Positions 1-7,985 of a stretch of DNA of 42,959 nt are shown here, piece by piece. The notes beneath the pieces are model-generated. The model was not told the DNA's origin and searched no databases. It was given only the letters and a program-made list of their open reading frames with translations. The position numbers and the translations under genes were made by a program. The DNA comes from Ruminococcus sp. (GTDB taxonomy: Bacteria; Bacillota; Clostridia; Oscillospirales; Ruminococcaceae): NCBI GenBank assembly GCA_024697545.1, contig JAILFN010000061.1:1-42959 (forward strand), read 5' to 3'. Position 1 is the first letter of the stretch. Each line of letters starts with the position of its first letter.

Positions 1-1012
1 CCTTGTGGATATTCTCGATAGAGGTATAGTGCATACCGCCGCTGCGCCTTGTTTCGGGGTTCAAAGTGCTTTCAAACACCGCACCGAAGATAGTCGGGCT
101 GATCTCCGACCAGTCAAAGCCTGCACTGGCATTGTCAATGAGCAGACTGACTATTTCCTCATTAAAGCGTGGTATCTCGATATTTTCATCAGCAAATAAG
201 CCGCCGTTTACATAAGGGAACGCTGCAAGATCATCATCGAGGTATTTATCACGCTCGTTCTCTTTGGTATTAAGAACTTGGAACAGTTCAATAAGAGCCT
301 TGCGAACGTCCTTTGCCTGAAACTGTTTCAGATACCGTCCGAACATTTCATGTGTGCCGAAAATGCCTGCGTCCTCTGCATACAGACAGAATACAAGCCT
401 TACGCACAGCATATTCAGGCTTTTGAGTGTGTCGGGACTACTAGGGTCTTTATACTGTTTCAGGATAGCGTCATACAGCTTGCCTACAAGTTCTCCTGCC
501 TTTAAGGAAACTTCCATTTCCTTTTTCAGCATTTCACTTCCTGTTTCTACAAGGAACTGCAAACGGTAGTAGTCTTTTGCAAGATCTTTTAAGAGTATCT
601 GCTCAGGCTCACCGTTTGGCTTTTCCATATCGTAAACAAGAAATTCCTCAAAGTTACAGGTCACTATCCACCGAGGGTGCTGCGATAATGGCAGTTCGGT
701 AACATAACGCTTTGCTTGCTGAAAAGGTGTAAGCAAGCTGCCGTCAGATTGCTTTATAGCCTTGCGTAAGTCCTTGCCGATAGATTTCTGCTCGATCATA
801 ACGTGTGTAGACTTGATATAGCCGTCAATGAATGAAGTATGGTCTAAATGCACCTGATCCTCAAAGCTGATAAACTCAGCTATGTTGTCAACACCATAAA
901 CGTGTGTCAGCAAGTCTATCCAAAAGAGATTGGATTCGCCCTTTTCATAACCTCTGTTTTTCCAACGCTCGGCAAATTCTTTAGCTGCCTTTTTCTGTTC
1001 TTTTTCGGTCAT
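1..1012 (-). CDS. MmeI-like class I DNA methyltransferase / type IIG restriction enzyme, N-terminal part (cut by window edge)
   Basis: The reading frame is open from the start codon at 1012 to the window edge, giving about 337 codons of a protein expected to be near 900-1000 residues. The start is placed at 1012 because GGCGGTGA lies about 5-8 nt before it; an in-frame ATG at 1027 has no such site. The N-terminus reads MTEKEQKKAAKEFAERWKNR. Residues 55-80 carry an Asp-Xn-Glu-X-Lys nuclease pattern (D63, E74, K76 in IEQKS), as in the N-terminal nuclease of MmeI-like enzymes. A helical spacer follows, then FGAVFESTLNPETRRSGGMH, which in this family leads into the methyltransferase domain. That domain lies outside the window. 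Such proteins act as one-chain restriction-modification enzymes or as methylases of DISARM-like systems; the missing part would decide. It is more AT-rich than the genes after 2341. Confidence 0.85.
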   Translation of the reverse strand, partial: MTEKEQKKAAKEFAERWKNRGYEKGESNLFWIDLLTHVYGVDNIAEFISFEDQVHLDHTSFIDGYIKSTHVMIEQKSIGKDLRKAIKQSDGSLLTPFQQAKRYVTELPLSQHPRWIVTCNFEEFLVYDMEKPNGEPEQILLKDLAKDYYRLQFLVETGSEMLKKEMEVSLKAGELVGKLYDAILKQYKDPSSPDTLKSLNMLCVRLVFCLYAEDAGIFGTHEMFGRYLKQFQAKDVRKALIELFQVLNTKENERDKYLDDDLAAFPYVNGGLFADENIEIPRFNEEIVSLLIDNASAGFDWSEISPTIFGAVFESTLNPETRRSGGMHYTSIENIHK

Positions 1013-1042
1013 GTAATCACCGCCCATTGATATATTACTCTT

Positions 1043-1071
1043 ATTATAGCACAGAAAAAGCCTTATTTCAA
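1043..1071 (-). promoter_or_regulatory. Sigma-A promoter of the MmeI-like gene
   Basis: Read on the minus strand this is TTGAAA, a 17-nt spacer, then TATAAT. Transcription would start near 1036, about 24 nt before the start codon at 1012. Confidence 0.7.
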
Positions 1072-1107
1072 GGTTGCACTTTCCTTTCTTTCTTTTAAAG
1101 ACATAAT

Positions 1108-1131
1108 AAAAAGTGCATTAATGCACTTTTT
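1108..1131. repeat. Perfect 24-bp palindrome
   Basis: The two 12-base halves (AAAAAGTGCATT and AATGCACTTTTT) are exact reverse complements with no loop. It lies 37 bp upstream of the -35 box of the MmeI-like gene and 69 bp before the promoter of the structured RNA that runs the other way. It could bind a dimeric regulator, or act as a weak two-way terminator because each arm ends in an A or T run. The sequence does not decide between these. Confidence 0.6.
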
Positions 1132-1199
1132 TCTGCCTGTTAAATTATTATAAAGTGGCATATTTTACTGAAAAAAACGGAATTTTTTTGTAAAATCAC

Positions 1200-1228
1200 T
1201 TGACAAATCGTTCAAAATATGTTATAAT
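1200..1228 (+). promoter_or_regulatory. Consensus sigma-A promoter driving the structured RNA
   Basis: A perfect TTGACA (1200-1205), a 17-nt spacer and a perfect TATAAT (1223-1228). Transcription should start about 1233-1236. No ribosome site and credible coding frame follow, so the expected product is a non-coding RNA. Confidence 0.85.
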
Positions 1229-1728
1229 ATAGACAGTGAAAATCAAATAAACAAAACAGGTTGCACCCTAAAAACCTAGGATACAACCCTTAACCCAAAA
1301 CGGTGTTGGCGCACCGTCCGGACTTAGTTTTGAAGTTACGCTACTATTATAGCATAACTATAGATTCTTGTCAAGACCCTGTTGCGCTTCGCCGTTGCAA
1401 TGGGGTCTTTGTTCGTTTGATTTTCGATCTACCGCTTAGCGGTCGCACCTTGAAATGTCTACTACCCGCCCTACGGATAGTAAATGACGGAAGTGAATAA
1501 CCATCGCCCCGGACTATGCAGAATGGAAGTGTCCGGTTGTTGGCTGGTGATGAGCCGTTGATGACAAGACGGCAACTCTAAAAAGCGAATCTTCGATTAG
1601 TGAAGTAGAGATACCTTACTAAGTAGAAACTTGCAAAGATATATTTAGCAGCTATGACGATCAACCCGATTAGGGAAAACAAACAGAATGTACATACGCT
1701 GCCAAATGAGCAAGAAGCATATAACTAT

Positions 1729-1833
1729 AAGTCCTGCTGTGAAGCACCGCTTCGGATTGACGTACCGCAGTTATATGTTGCCTATGAGCCTACTCGCCGA
1801 TCTGTGGTCAGAAGTCCTGCTGTGAAGCACCGC
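1729..1833 (+). repeat. 22-nt direct repeat within the structured RNA
   Basis: Exact copies lie at 1729-1750 and 1812-1833 (core GTCCTGCTGTGAAGCACCGC), with starts 83 nt apart. Each copy can fold TGCT-GTGA-AGCA, a short stem capped by a GNRA-type tetraloop when read on the plus strand. That supports the plus strand as the RNA sense. Confidence 0.8.
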
Positions 1834-1942
1834 ATAATGGCAACACAGACTACATCAGCTAACGTTACACAGAATTATACGTCACAGGAGTGTAGGCGTT
1901 TGGCGCAGAAATATGCAAAATAACAGCTTTGACTGTTCATAT

Positions 1943-1967
1943 AAAACTCAACCGCCTATCGGTTGAG
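1943..1967 (-). terminator. Terminator of tRNA-Pro
   Basis: Stem CTCAACCG/CGGTTGAG (1947-1954 with 1960-1967, 5-nt loop). On the minus strand it is followed by TTTTAT, so it fits as the end of the tRNA-Pro transcript. On the plus strand it has no T-run. Two more hairpins lie between it and the tRNA: TAGAGCATA/TATGTTCTA (1968-1995) and CAGCCG/CGGCTG (about 1998-2015). Confidence 0.65.
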
Positions 1968-2023
1968 TAGAGCATACTTGAAATAATATGTTCTACTCAG
2001 CCGATAAGACGGCTGAAATGAAG

Positions 2024-2096
2024 TCGGAGTGACGGGACTTGAACCCACGGCCTCTACCACCCCAAGGTAGCGCGCTACCACCTGCGCCACACCCCG
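2024..2096 (-). tRNA. tRNA-Pro (anticodon GGG)
   Basis: The minus strand folds as a 73-nt cloverleaf: acceptor arm CGGGGTG/CACTCCG, anticodon stem CTACC/GGTAG around TTGGGGT, T loop GTTCAAG and discriminator A. CCA is not encoded. It marks the border between the AT-richer left edge and the core genes. Confidence 0.95.
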
Positions 2097-2109
2097 AACA
2101 ACGTAATAT

Positions 2110-2138
2110 ATTATACCACATATTTTTCCGCCTGTCAA
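2110..2138 (-). promoter_or_regulatory. Promoter of tRNA-Pro
   Basis: The minus strand reads TTGACA, a 17-nt spacer and TATAAT, ending 13 nt before the tRNA 5' end at 2096. Confidence 0.85.
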
Positions 2139-2340
2139 GCTTTTTAGGGGATTTTTTATGACTTTTTTGTAAACTTTCCAATAAGTCAAAAAAGCCTTGC
2201 AAATGGCTGTAAATGCGGTTATATAACAGAAAATACACATATACTTCATTATCCGTTAATAAGAGTGTTATATAATTAATACAAAAGTCCGCGCAAACGG
2301 GTCTTTATCTCATCTTAACTGATCGGCGGGAGGTAAGTGT

Positions 2341-4440
2341 ATGTCGAAGAACAATTCCGTCAAGGGCGGGCAGGATAAGTACGCCTGCTTTGTCAACCGT
2401 GAGCTTTCTTGGCTTCGGTTCAACGAGCGTGTCCTCGAAGAGGCTGAGGACGCCGGGTCGCCCTTGCTTGAACGGCTCAACTTCATGAATATATTCCAGT
2501 CCAATCTGGACGAGTTCTTTATGGTGCGCGTCGGAGGGCTGAAGGACGCCGCTATGATAGCGGGCGGTCCCGTCGATGTCCGCACGGGCATGAGCGCCAA
2601 GGAACAGCTTTCGGCGATACTTACCGAATCTCAGCGGCTGCAAAGACGCCGCGACGCTTCCTTCGCCGAGCTTATGCGCCTTGTGAAACGTCAGGGCGTT
2701 ACCATAGCCGCTTTCGATGAGCTTTCCAAAAAGGAACAGGAGTTCGTGAAGCTAAAATTCAAAGAGGATATAAAGCCGCTGCTCTTCCCCGCCATAGTCG
2801 GAAAGCGTCAGCCGTTTCCTTTTATGAAAAGCGGTGAGGTCTACGGCTTCGCACTGCTTGAAACACGAAGCGGCAAGCGCAGGATAGCCATCGTGCCTTC
2901 GCTGTCGCCCATGTTCCCGCAGACCGTTACCGTTGCGGGCATGAGTGCAAAGAACCGCATCGCCGTTATAGGCGTTGATGAGCTGATACTGCATTTCTTT
3001 GAGGATATCTTCCCCGAGTACAGGGTCATCGAAAAATCGCTCATCAGGATAGTCCGCAACGCCGATATCGACGAGGAGCAGGTGGACGACGAAGAGATAG
3101 ATTACCGCGAACATATGGCTGAGGTAATAAAGCGGCGCAAAAAGCTTGCTCCCGTAAAGCTCGAGCTCTCGCGTGATATAAGCTCCGCTGCCGTTGCCGA
3201 GCTGTGTGAAGCGCTCAGGCTGGATAAAAAGTGGGTGTTCAGGATCGACGCTCCGCTTTCGCCCGAGCCTGTCAACCGCGTGAGGGATATCCTCGCCGAC
3301 AAGCCGAAGCTTTCCTATCCCAGACGCATACCTCAGCGCTCACCCGAAATAGGCTCTTCTGATATGATATCCGAGATACTTTCGCACGACCTGCTGCTCC
3401 ACTATCCCTACGAGAGCATCACGCCCTTTCTCGACCTGCTGCGTCAGGCTGCCCGCGACCCCGATGTCATTTCCATTCAGATGACGCTGTACCGCATGGC
3501 GAAGAACAGCAAGGTGGTCGAAGCCCTGGAGGAAGCCGCGGAAAACGGCAAGGAAGTCGATGTGCTTGTTGAATTAAAGGCACGCTTTGATGAAGAGAAC
3601 AACATCAAATGGTCAAGGCTGCTCGAACAGGCGGGCTGCCGCGTCATCTACGGACTTGACGGGCTGAAAGTACATTCAAAGCTCTGCCTTATAACCCGCC
3701 GCAGCGGCGATGATATACAGTATATAACTCAGGTCGGCACGGGCAACTACAACGAATCTACCGCAAGGTTCTACACCGACCTTTCGGTAATGACCTCAGA
3801 CCGTGAGATAGGTCTTGAAGCGGTAAGCGTTTTCCGCAGCCTGCTGATGGGCGAGACCGTCAGGGAAACGCGGCAGCTGATGGTAGCTCCCAACTGCCTG
3901 CAAAGCAAAGTGATAGACCTCATCTGCGCCGAGACTGAAAAGGCAAAGAGGGGCGAGCCCGCATACATCGGTCTGAAACTAAACTCAATGACGGATATAA
4001 AAATAATGAAGCGCCTTATCGAGGCATCTCAGGCAGGTGTCAGGATAGAGATGGCGGTGCGCGGCATATGCTGCCTGCGTCCGCAGATAAAGGGCTTTAC
4101 CGATAACATCCGCATCATAAGCATAGTCGGCAGGCTGCTCGAACATTCGAGGATATATATTTTCGGCGCTGACGACCCGAAGGTATATATAGGCTCGGCA
4201 GACTTCATGACCCGCAACACCGAAAAGCGCGTCGAGATAGCAGCCCCGATACTTGATCCCAAACTGCGTAAGCGGATAGTATCGCTGTTCGCTGATGTCA
4301 TGGCTGACACCATGCAGGCAAGGGAGATGCTGCCCGACGGCAGCTACAAGCGTCTCAGGACAGCCGAAAGCGCCATGTCGGTACAGGAGAAGCTTTACAT
4401 CAAGGCTTACGAAGCGGCAGGTTCGGTGCTGCCCGAGTGA
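2341..4440 (+). CDS. ppk: Polyphosphate kinase 1
   Basis: 699 residues, the usual size for PPK1, which reversibly moves the terminal phosphate of ATP onto long polyphosphate chains. The N-domain begins with the family hallmark FVNRELSWLRFNERVLEEA (about 17-35), then NIFQSNLDEFFMVRVGG. The phospholipase-D-like catalytic half carries KVHSK, whose H445 matches the autophosphorylated histidine, and a second conserved histidine in LEHSRIY (H602). MTLYRMAKNS and GTGNYNEST are further family motifs. The start has GGGAGG 8 nt upstream. rarA follows after 28 nt, so the two are probably one transcript. A TATAAT lies at 2271-2276 upstream, with no good -35 box. Confidence 0.97.
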   Translation: MSKNNSVKGGQDKYACFVNRELSWLRFNERVLEEAEDAGSPLLERLNFMNIFQSNLDEFFMVRVGGLKDAAMIAGGPVDVRTGMSAKEQLSAILTESQRLQRRRDASFAELMRLVKRQGVTIAAFDELSKKEQEFVKLKFKEDIKPLLFPAIVGKRQPFPFMKSGEVYGFALLETRSGKRRIAIVPSLSPMFPQTVTVAGMSAKNRIAVIGVDELILHFFEDIFPEYRVIEKSLIRIVRNADIDEEQVDDEEIDYREHMAEVIKRRKKLAPVKLELSRDISSAAVAELCEALRLDKKWVFRIDAPLSPEPVNRVRDILADKPKLSYPRRIPQRSPEIGSSDMISEILSHDLLLHYPYESITPFLDLLRQAARDPDVISIQMTLYRMAKNSKVVEALEEAAENGKEVDVLVELKARFDEENNIKWSRLLEQAGCRVIYGLDGLKVHSKLCLITRRSGDDIQYITQVGTGNYNESTARFYTDLSVMTSDREIGLEAVSVFRSLLMGETVRETRQLMVAPNCLQSKVIDLICAETEKAKRGEPAYIGLKLNSMTDIKIMKRLIEASQAGVRIEMAVRGICCLRPQIKGFTDNIRIISIVGRLLEHSRIYIFGADDPKVYIGSADFMTRNTEKRVEIAAPILDPKLRKRIVSLFADVMADTMQAREMLPDGSYKRLRTAESAMSVQEKLYIKAYEAAGSVLPE

Positions 4441-4468
4441 TACGCACACAAAGAAAGGAAAGATCCAA

Positions 4469-5734
4469 ATGGCAGTGCCGTTGGCAGAGAGGATACGCCC
4501 CAAAACGCTTGATGACATAGTCGGGCAGCGTGACCTTCTGGGCGAGGGTATGCCGCTAAGAAGGATAATCGACGGCGGCAGGATACCCAACATGATATTC
4601 TACGGACCTTCGGGGGTCGGAAAGACCACCGTAGCCCGAATGATAGCCGAGAACGCAAACATGACCATGCACCGTCTTAACGGAACATCTGCTACCACTG
4701 CGGATATTCGAGAGGTCATAGAGGAATCGCACAGCCTTCTGGGCGGGGGCGGGGTGCTGCTGTATCTTGACGAGATACAGTACATGAACAAAAAGCAGCA
4801 GCAGAGCCTTCTCGAATATATCGAGGACGGCTCGATAACGCTTATATCCTCGACTACCGAGAATCCTTACTTTTATGTATACAACGCGATAATCAGCCGC
4901 TCGACGGTGTTCGAGTTCCACCCCGTTTCACCCGACGAAGTTCAGCCTGCGATACGCCGCGCCTTTTCGGTGCTGGCAGATGACCTCGGGCTGAAGCTGC
5001 GGCTTGAAAACGGCGTCTGCGAGCATATCGCCTACGGCTGCGGCGGAGATGTGAGGAAGTCGATAAATACCGCCGAACTCTGCGCCCTGTCAGCCGACAA
5101 CGACGGCGAGAGCCTTACCGTGCGTCTGGATACCGCAAAGGCGCTGACACAGCGCAGCAACATGAACTACGACCGCAGCGGCGACCAGCATTACGATATA
5201 CTCTCAGCGCTGCAAAAGTCGATACGCGGTTCGGACGAGAACGCGGCGATACACTATGCCGCGCGGCTGATCGAAGCGGGCGACATACTCTCTCTCTGCC
5301 GCAGGCTGCTGGTCATCGCAAGCGAGGACATAGGGCTCGCATACCCGCAGGCGGTGCCGATAACCAAAGCCTGCGTGGACAGTGCATTGCAGCTGGGGCT
5401 TCCCGAAGCGCGCCTGCCCCTTGCGGAAGCGGTGATACTTCTGGCGACCGCACCAAAGTCCAACAGCGCTTACATGGCGATGTCGGCGGCGCTTGAAGAC
5501 CTTAAAGTCAGCGGCGCGATGGAGTTCCCGCGGCATCTTCAAAACAAGCACTTTGACGGCGAGAACGCAAAGATCGTGGGTCAGCATTACAAATACCCCC
5601 ACGACTATCCCGACCACTGGGTCGAGCAGCAGTACCTCCCCGACGTGCTGAAGGACCGCGTATACTACAAGCACGGCGAGAACAAGACGGAGCAGGCGGC
5701 AAAAGCATACTGGGAGCGCATAAAGAAGCGCTGA
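4469..5734 (+). CDS. rarA: RarA/MgsA replication-associated recombination AAA+ ATPase
   Basis: 421 residues from the ATG at 4469, chosen because AAAGGAAAG lies just before it; a longer in-frame reading would overlap the end of ppk. RarA is a clamp-loader-like ATPase acting at stalled replication forks. Visible motifs are Walker A GPSGVGKT (46-53), Walker B LLYLDEI (97-103), sensor ISSTTEN (126-132) and an SR finger (R144). The C-terminal oligomerisation part includes ASEDIGLAYPQA and ends with the family signature YKYPHDYPDHWVEQQYLP. Pairing with ppk is chromosomal context and does not change the call. Confidence 0.95.
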   Translation: MAVPLAERIRPKTLDDIVGQRDLLGEGMPLRRIIDGGRIPNMIFYGPSGVGKTTVARMIAENANMTMHRLNGTSATTADIREVIEESHSLLGGGGVLLYLDEIQYMNKKQQQSLLEYIEDGSITLISSTTENPYFYVYNAIISRSTVFEFHPVSPDEVQPAIRRAFSVLADDLGLKLRLENGVCEHIAYGCGGDVRKSINTAELCALSADNDGESLTVRLDTAKALTQRSNMNYDRSGDQHYDILSALQKSIRGSDENAAIHYAARLIEAGDILSLCRRLLVIASEDIGLAYPQAVPITKACVDSALQLGLPEARLPLAEAVILLATAPKSNSAYMAMSAALEDLKVSGAMEFPRHLQNKHFDGENAKIVGQHYKYPHDYPDHWVEQQYLPDVLKDRVYYKHGENKTEQAAKAYWERIKKR

Positions 5735-5809
5735 ACGCCGAAGCGCGGCAGGCGGGGTGCGGCTCTTCCGCGCAAATGTAAACATTGTATTAACAAGCGT
5801 GTCTGCCAC

Positions 5810-5838
5810 TTGACTTTTGCTGATTTATATGATAAAAT
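5810..5838 (+). promoter_or_regulatory. Promoter of the two tRNA-Ser genes
   Basis: TTGACT, a 17-nt spacer and TAAAAT, 35 nt before the first tRNA. Confidence 0.75.
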
Positions 5839-5873
5839 ATACTAGTCGTGGATCGGTTTACACCGCGCGAATT

Positions 5874-5959
5874 GGACAGGTGTCCGAGTGGTTTAAGGAG
5901 CCGGTCTTGAAAACCGGTGATACGGCAACGTACCGTGGGTTCGAATCCCACTCTGTCCG
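5874..5959 (+). tRNA. tRNA-Ser (anticodon TGA)
   Basis: 86-nt class II tRNA with acceptor GGACAGG/TCTGTCC, anticodon stem CCGGT/ACCGG around CTTGAAA, a long variable arm and a GTTCGAATC T loop. Discriminator G, no encoded CCA. Confidence 0.95.
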
Positions 5960-5988
5960 TTCCGCTTTTGGCGGCGGTAAATATTTTT

Positions 5989-6075
5989 GCGGATTTACCC
6001 AAGTGGTGAAGGGGCTCCCCTGCTAAGGGAGTAGGTCTCGAAAGGGGCGCGAGAGTTCAAATCTCTCAATCCGCG
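5989..6075 (+). tRNA. tRNA-Ser (anticodon GCT)
   Basis: 87-nt class II tRNA with acceptor GCGGATT/AATCCGC, anticodon stem CTCCC/GGGAG around CTGCTAA, a long variable arm and discriminator G. It lies 29 nt after tRNA-Ser(TGA) and shares its promoter, so the pair covers both serine codon boxes. Confidence 0.95.
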
Positions 6076-6085
6076 CGTGTAAAAT

Positions 6086-6125
6086 AAGCTCTGAAATGAC
6101 GGTATGGCGTTGTTTCAGAGCTTTT
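6086..6125 (+). terminator. Terminator of the tRNA-Ser pair
   Basis: Stem AAGCTCTGAAA/TTTCAGAGCTT (6086-6096 with 6113-6123) followed by TTGCTTTTT, starting 11 nt after the second tRNA. Confidence 0.8.
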
Positions 6126-6162
6126 GCTTTTTCCGGATCTTAGCATTTGGGTACTATGGGTC

Positions 6163-6204
6163 AAAAAAGAGCAGACTTGGAAAAATTTCCGAGCCTGCTC
6201 TTTT
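6163..6204. terminator. Long bidirectional terminator hairpin
   Basis: Stem AAAAGAGCAG/CTGCTCTTTT continued by CTTGGAAA/TTTCCGAG. On the minus strand it ends in six T, so it is mainly the terminator of the surface-protein gene that stops at 6282. On the plus strand it backs up the tRNA terminator. Confidence 0.8.
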
Positions 6205-6281
6205 GTATTATTCAGCTTTTTTGATAAGGTCGTTTTCAAGTATCTCGCCGAGAGCTGACGATGCCGCCGCTTTTCGTTATA

Positions 6282-7889
6282 TTATTTGCACTTAGCCTTT
6301 CTGATAGTGCTCCATGCGCCGTAGTATTTCTTTGAGCCTACCTGCTTGTAAGCACGAACCTTGGCGTAGTATGTCTTCTTGGCTTTCAGACCCTTGACGG
6401 TCTTGGCGGCGGTCGCCGCCTTCTTGACCCAGACAGTCTTCTTGCCCGAGGTCATCTTCTTGTTCAGTCCCAGGACTATCTGATAACCCGTGACTCCGCC
6501 CTTAGCTTTAGTCCATGTCAGCTTGACGGTCTTGCTCTTGGGCGAGGTCAGCTTTTTAGACGCGACCTTTGCGGGCTTGATGATAAAGCTGCCCGTTTTT
6601 GTTCCGCTATATTCGCCCGCACCCGCAACGGTAACGGTCGCCTTGCCGCACTTGGTATTGTTCTTGTAGCTTACGGTATAATCCGTGCCCTTTTTCAGCG
6701 TCTTGCCGTCGAGAGTAACAGTCACCGCGGGCTTGAGAGCCTTGCCGCTGTAGGTCTTGTTTCCCGCCTTGATCTTGGCATTTTTCAGCGAGATCTTAGC
6801 CTGAGGCTCGGGCTCGGATCCCTTATCACCCTCAAATACCAGTATCGGCGAATCGGGGTCTAATATCTCGTTGCCCTTCTCGTCGATGTTGATCTTCTTC
6901 CACTGCTCCTTTGTGCCCAGATAGCGTATCTTCTTTAATCCGGTGCAATTCTCAAACACGTTATAGCCCATTCCCGTGACACTTGTGGGTATGACGACCT
7001 CTTCAAGCGCATCACAGTCTTCAAACAGATAGTTTCCAAGATAAGTGACATTGGGCGGTATAGTCATGCTTTTGAGTTTTTTGCACCTCAGGAAACAGCA
7101 AAAATCTATCTTTTCCAGACTATCCGGCAGATAGATATATTCCAGGTTTTCACAGCGGAAAAAGGTATATCCGTTCAGCACCTTCAGCCCCTTGGGGAGA
7201 CTTACCCTTATAAGACTTGTGCAATTACTGAATACGGAGTATGACATTTCCTTGACAGTGTCGGGAATAACTATCTCCTCCATGAGCCTGCAGTCTATGA
7301 AGGAATACCACTCCAGCTTTTCCACAGAGCTCGGGATAGTATAGGTCTCCCTTCCCTTAGGAGTCGCCACCAAGGTCTTCATGTCCTTTGAATAAAGTAT
7401 CCCGTCCTGCGATGTGTATACCTGATTGTCGGGGTCGCAGTAAATGTTCATGAGGGCACTGCTGCTGGTCTGGAAAGCAAGATTATTAACATCGGTAACA
7501 CTTTTTGGTATGGTGACGCTTTCAAGAAAATCGCAGCCTGAGATAAAGTCGGCGTCAATGGTGGTGATAGTATCGGGCAGCTTTATAGCCTCCAGCTGCT
7601 TGCAATCCATAAAGCAGTCGCTACCTATCTTGGTGACCTTGACTCCGTCCATCTCCGGGGGCACAACAGCTAGTATCGCACTCTCGTCGCAATCACCCAC
7701 ACAAATGGTGCCGTCATCAAGGTAATAGCAGGTATAGTCTCCCCACTTAAAGGTCTCTGTCCCCGGCTCGATCCACGCCGAAGCCTTGATGCTCTGCGAG
7801 CCTGCAAAAGCTCCGCTGCCCACCGGTGCGCAAACTCCTCCGACAGCGACGGCAAAAGCCAGCAAAGCAGAAATCATCCTTTTCTTCAT
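6282..7889 (-). CDS. BspA-like leucine-rich-repeat secreted/surface protein
   Basis: 535 residues. It begins with a Sec signal peptide (MKKRMISALLAFAVAVGGV, cleavage probably around 28-40). Residues about 70-340 are tandem LRR_5 (BspA/TpLRR) units with the pattern (C)xxLxxIxLPxxVxxIxxxxFxxC, such as LPDTITTIDADFISGC and IPKSVTDVNNLAF. The region from about 370 to 445 is a YSGKALKP/YSGTKTG-type bacterial Ig-like unit. The last 90 residues form a fibronectin-type III-like lysine-rich domain. There is no sorting motif or terminal membrane segment, so the protein is probably secreted or held by charge. BspA-like proteins bind host or plant polymers in other bacteria; the ligand here is unknown. 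GGGAGATGATCGT precedes the start, and the promoter lies at 7927-7955. Confidence 0.9.
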   Translation of the reverse strand: MKKRMISALLAFAVAVGGVCAPVGSGAFAGSQSIKASAWIEPGTETFKWGDYTCYYLDDGTICVGDCDESAILAVVPPEMDGVKVTKIGSDCFMDCKQLEAIKLPDTITTIDADFISGCDFLESVTIPKSVTDVNNLAFQTSSSALMNIYCDPDNQVYTSQDGILYSKDMKTLVATPKGRETYTIPSSVEKLEWYSFIDCRLMEEIVIPDTVKEMSYSVFSNCTSLIRVSLPKGLKVLNGYTFFRCENLEYIYLPDSLEKIDFCCFLRCKKLKSMTIPPNVTYLGNYLFEDCDALEEVVIPTSVTGMGYNVFENCTGLKKIRYLGTKEQWKKINIDEKGNEILDPDSPILVFEGDKGSEPEPQAKISLKNAKIKAGNKTYSGKALKPAVTVTLDGKTLKKGTDYTVSYKNNTKCGKATVTVAGAGEYSGTKTGSFIIKPAKVASKKLTSPKSKTVKLTWTKAKGGVTGYQIVLGLNKKMTSGKKTVWVKKAATAAKTVKGLKAKKTYYAKVRAYKQVGSKKYYGAWSTIRKAKCK

Positions 7890-7926
7890 ACGATCATCTC
7901 CCTGTTAAATTCATAAATTTTCTACT

Positions 7927-7955
7927 ATTATATCATACTCCCGCCGATAATGCAA
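7927..7955 (-). promoter_or_regulatory. Promoter of the BspA-like gene
   Basis: The minus strand reads TTGCAT, a 17-nt spacer and TATAAT, about 40 nt before the start codon. Confidence 0.75.
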
Positions 7956-7985
7956 GCGTTTTTTAATATTCCGTGTAAAAATAAC

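Larger units (their letters stand above)
1233..1967 (+). ncRNA. Candidate large structured non-coding RNA, about 0.7 kb (class unknown; ROOL/GOLLD-like to be tested)
   Basis: This stretch starts just after a perfect promoter and has no credible gene. It is dense in hairpins: GGTTG/CAACC at 1259-1288 enclosing CCTA/TAGG; CGGTG/CACCG at 1301-1316; GACCC/GGGTC near 1375-1408; ACCGC/GCGGT near 1431-1443; CCGGAC/GTCCGG at about 1509-1536; GCCGT/ACGGC at 1554-1573; CTCTA/TAGAG at about 1576-1610. TGCT-GTGA-AGCA, a stem with a GNRA-type loop, occurs twice within a 22-nt repeat. The ends can pair: ACAGT and AAA at 1233-1241 with TTT and ACTGT at 1928-1936. Size, ornate folding, isolated promoter and position beside a tRNA and a defence gene recall the ROOL and GOLLD families, known from rumen bacteria and phages. 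I cannot confirm a family match. The 3' end is uncertain because no U-run terminator is visible on this strand. Confidence 0.6.

Noticed and set aside
1654-1923. 89-codon open frame inside the structured RNA region
   Set aside because: No ribosome site before the start, no recognisable domain, and it spans both copies of the 22-nt repeat and several stems. A non-coding reading fits better.
5874-6075. Adjacent tRNA-Ser genes as a duplication event
   Set aside because: They have different anticodons and clearly different sequences. They are ordinary co-transcribed tRNAs, as are the two tRNA-Gln genes.
6213-6281. Short minus-strand frame after the BspA-like gene that looks like a protein end (LGEILENDLIKKAE)
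   Set aside because: Only 22 codons between stops, with no start. It may be a relic, but there is not enough to call a pseudogene.
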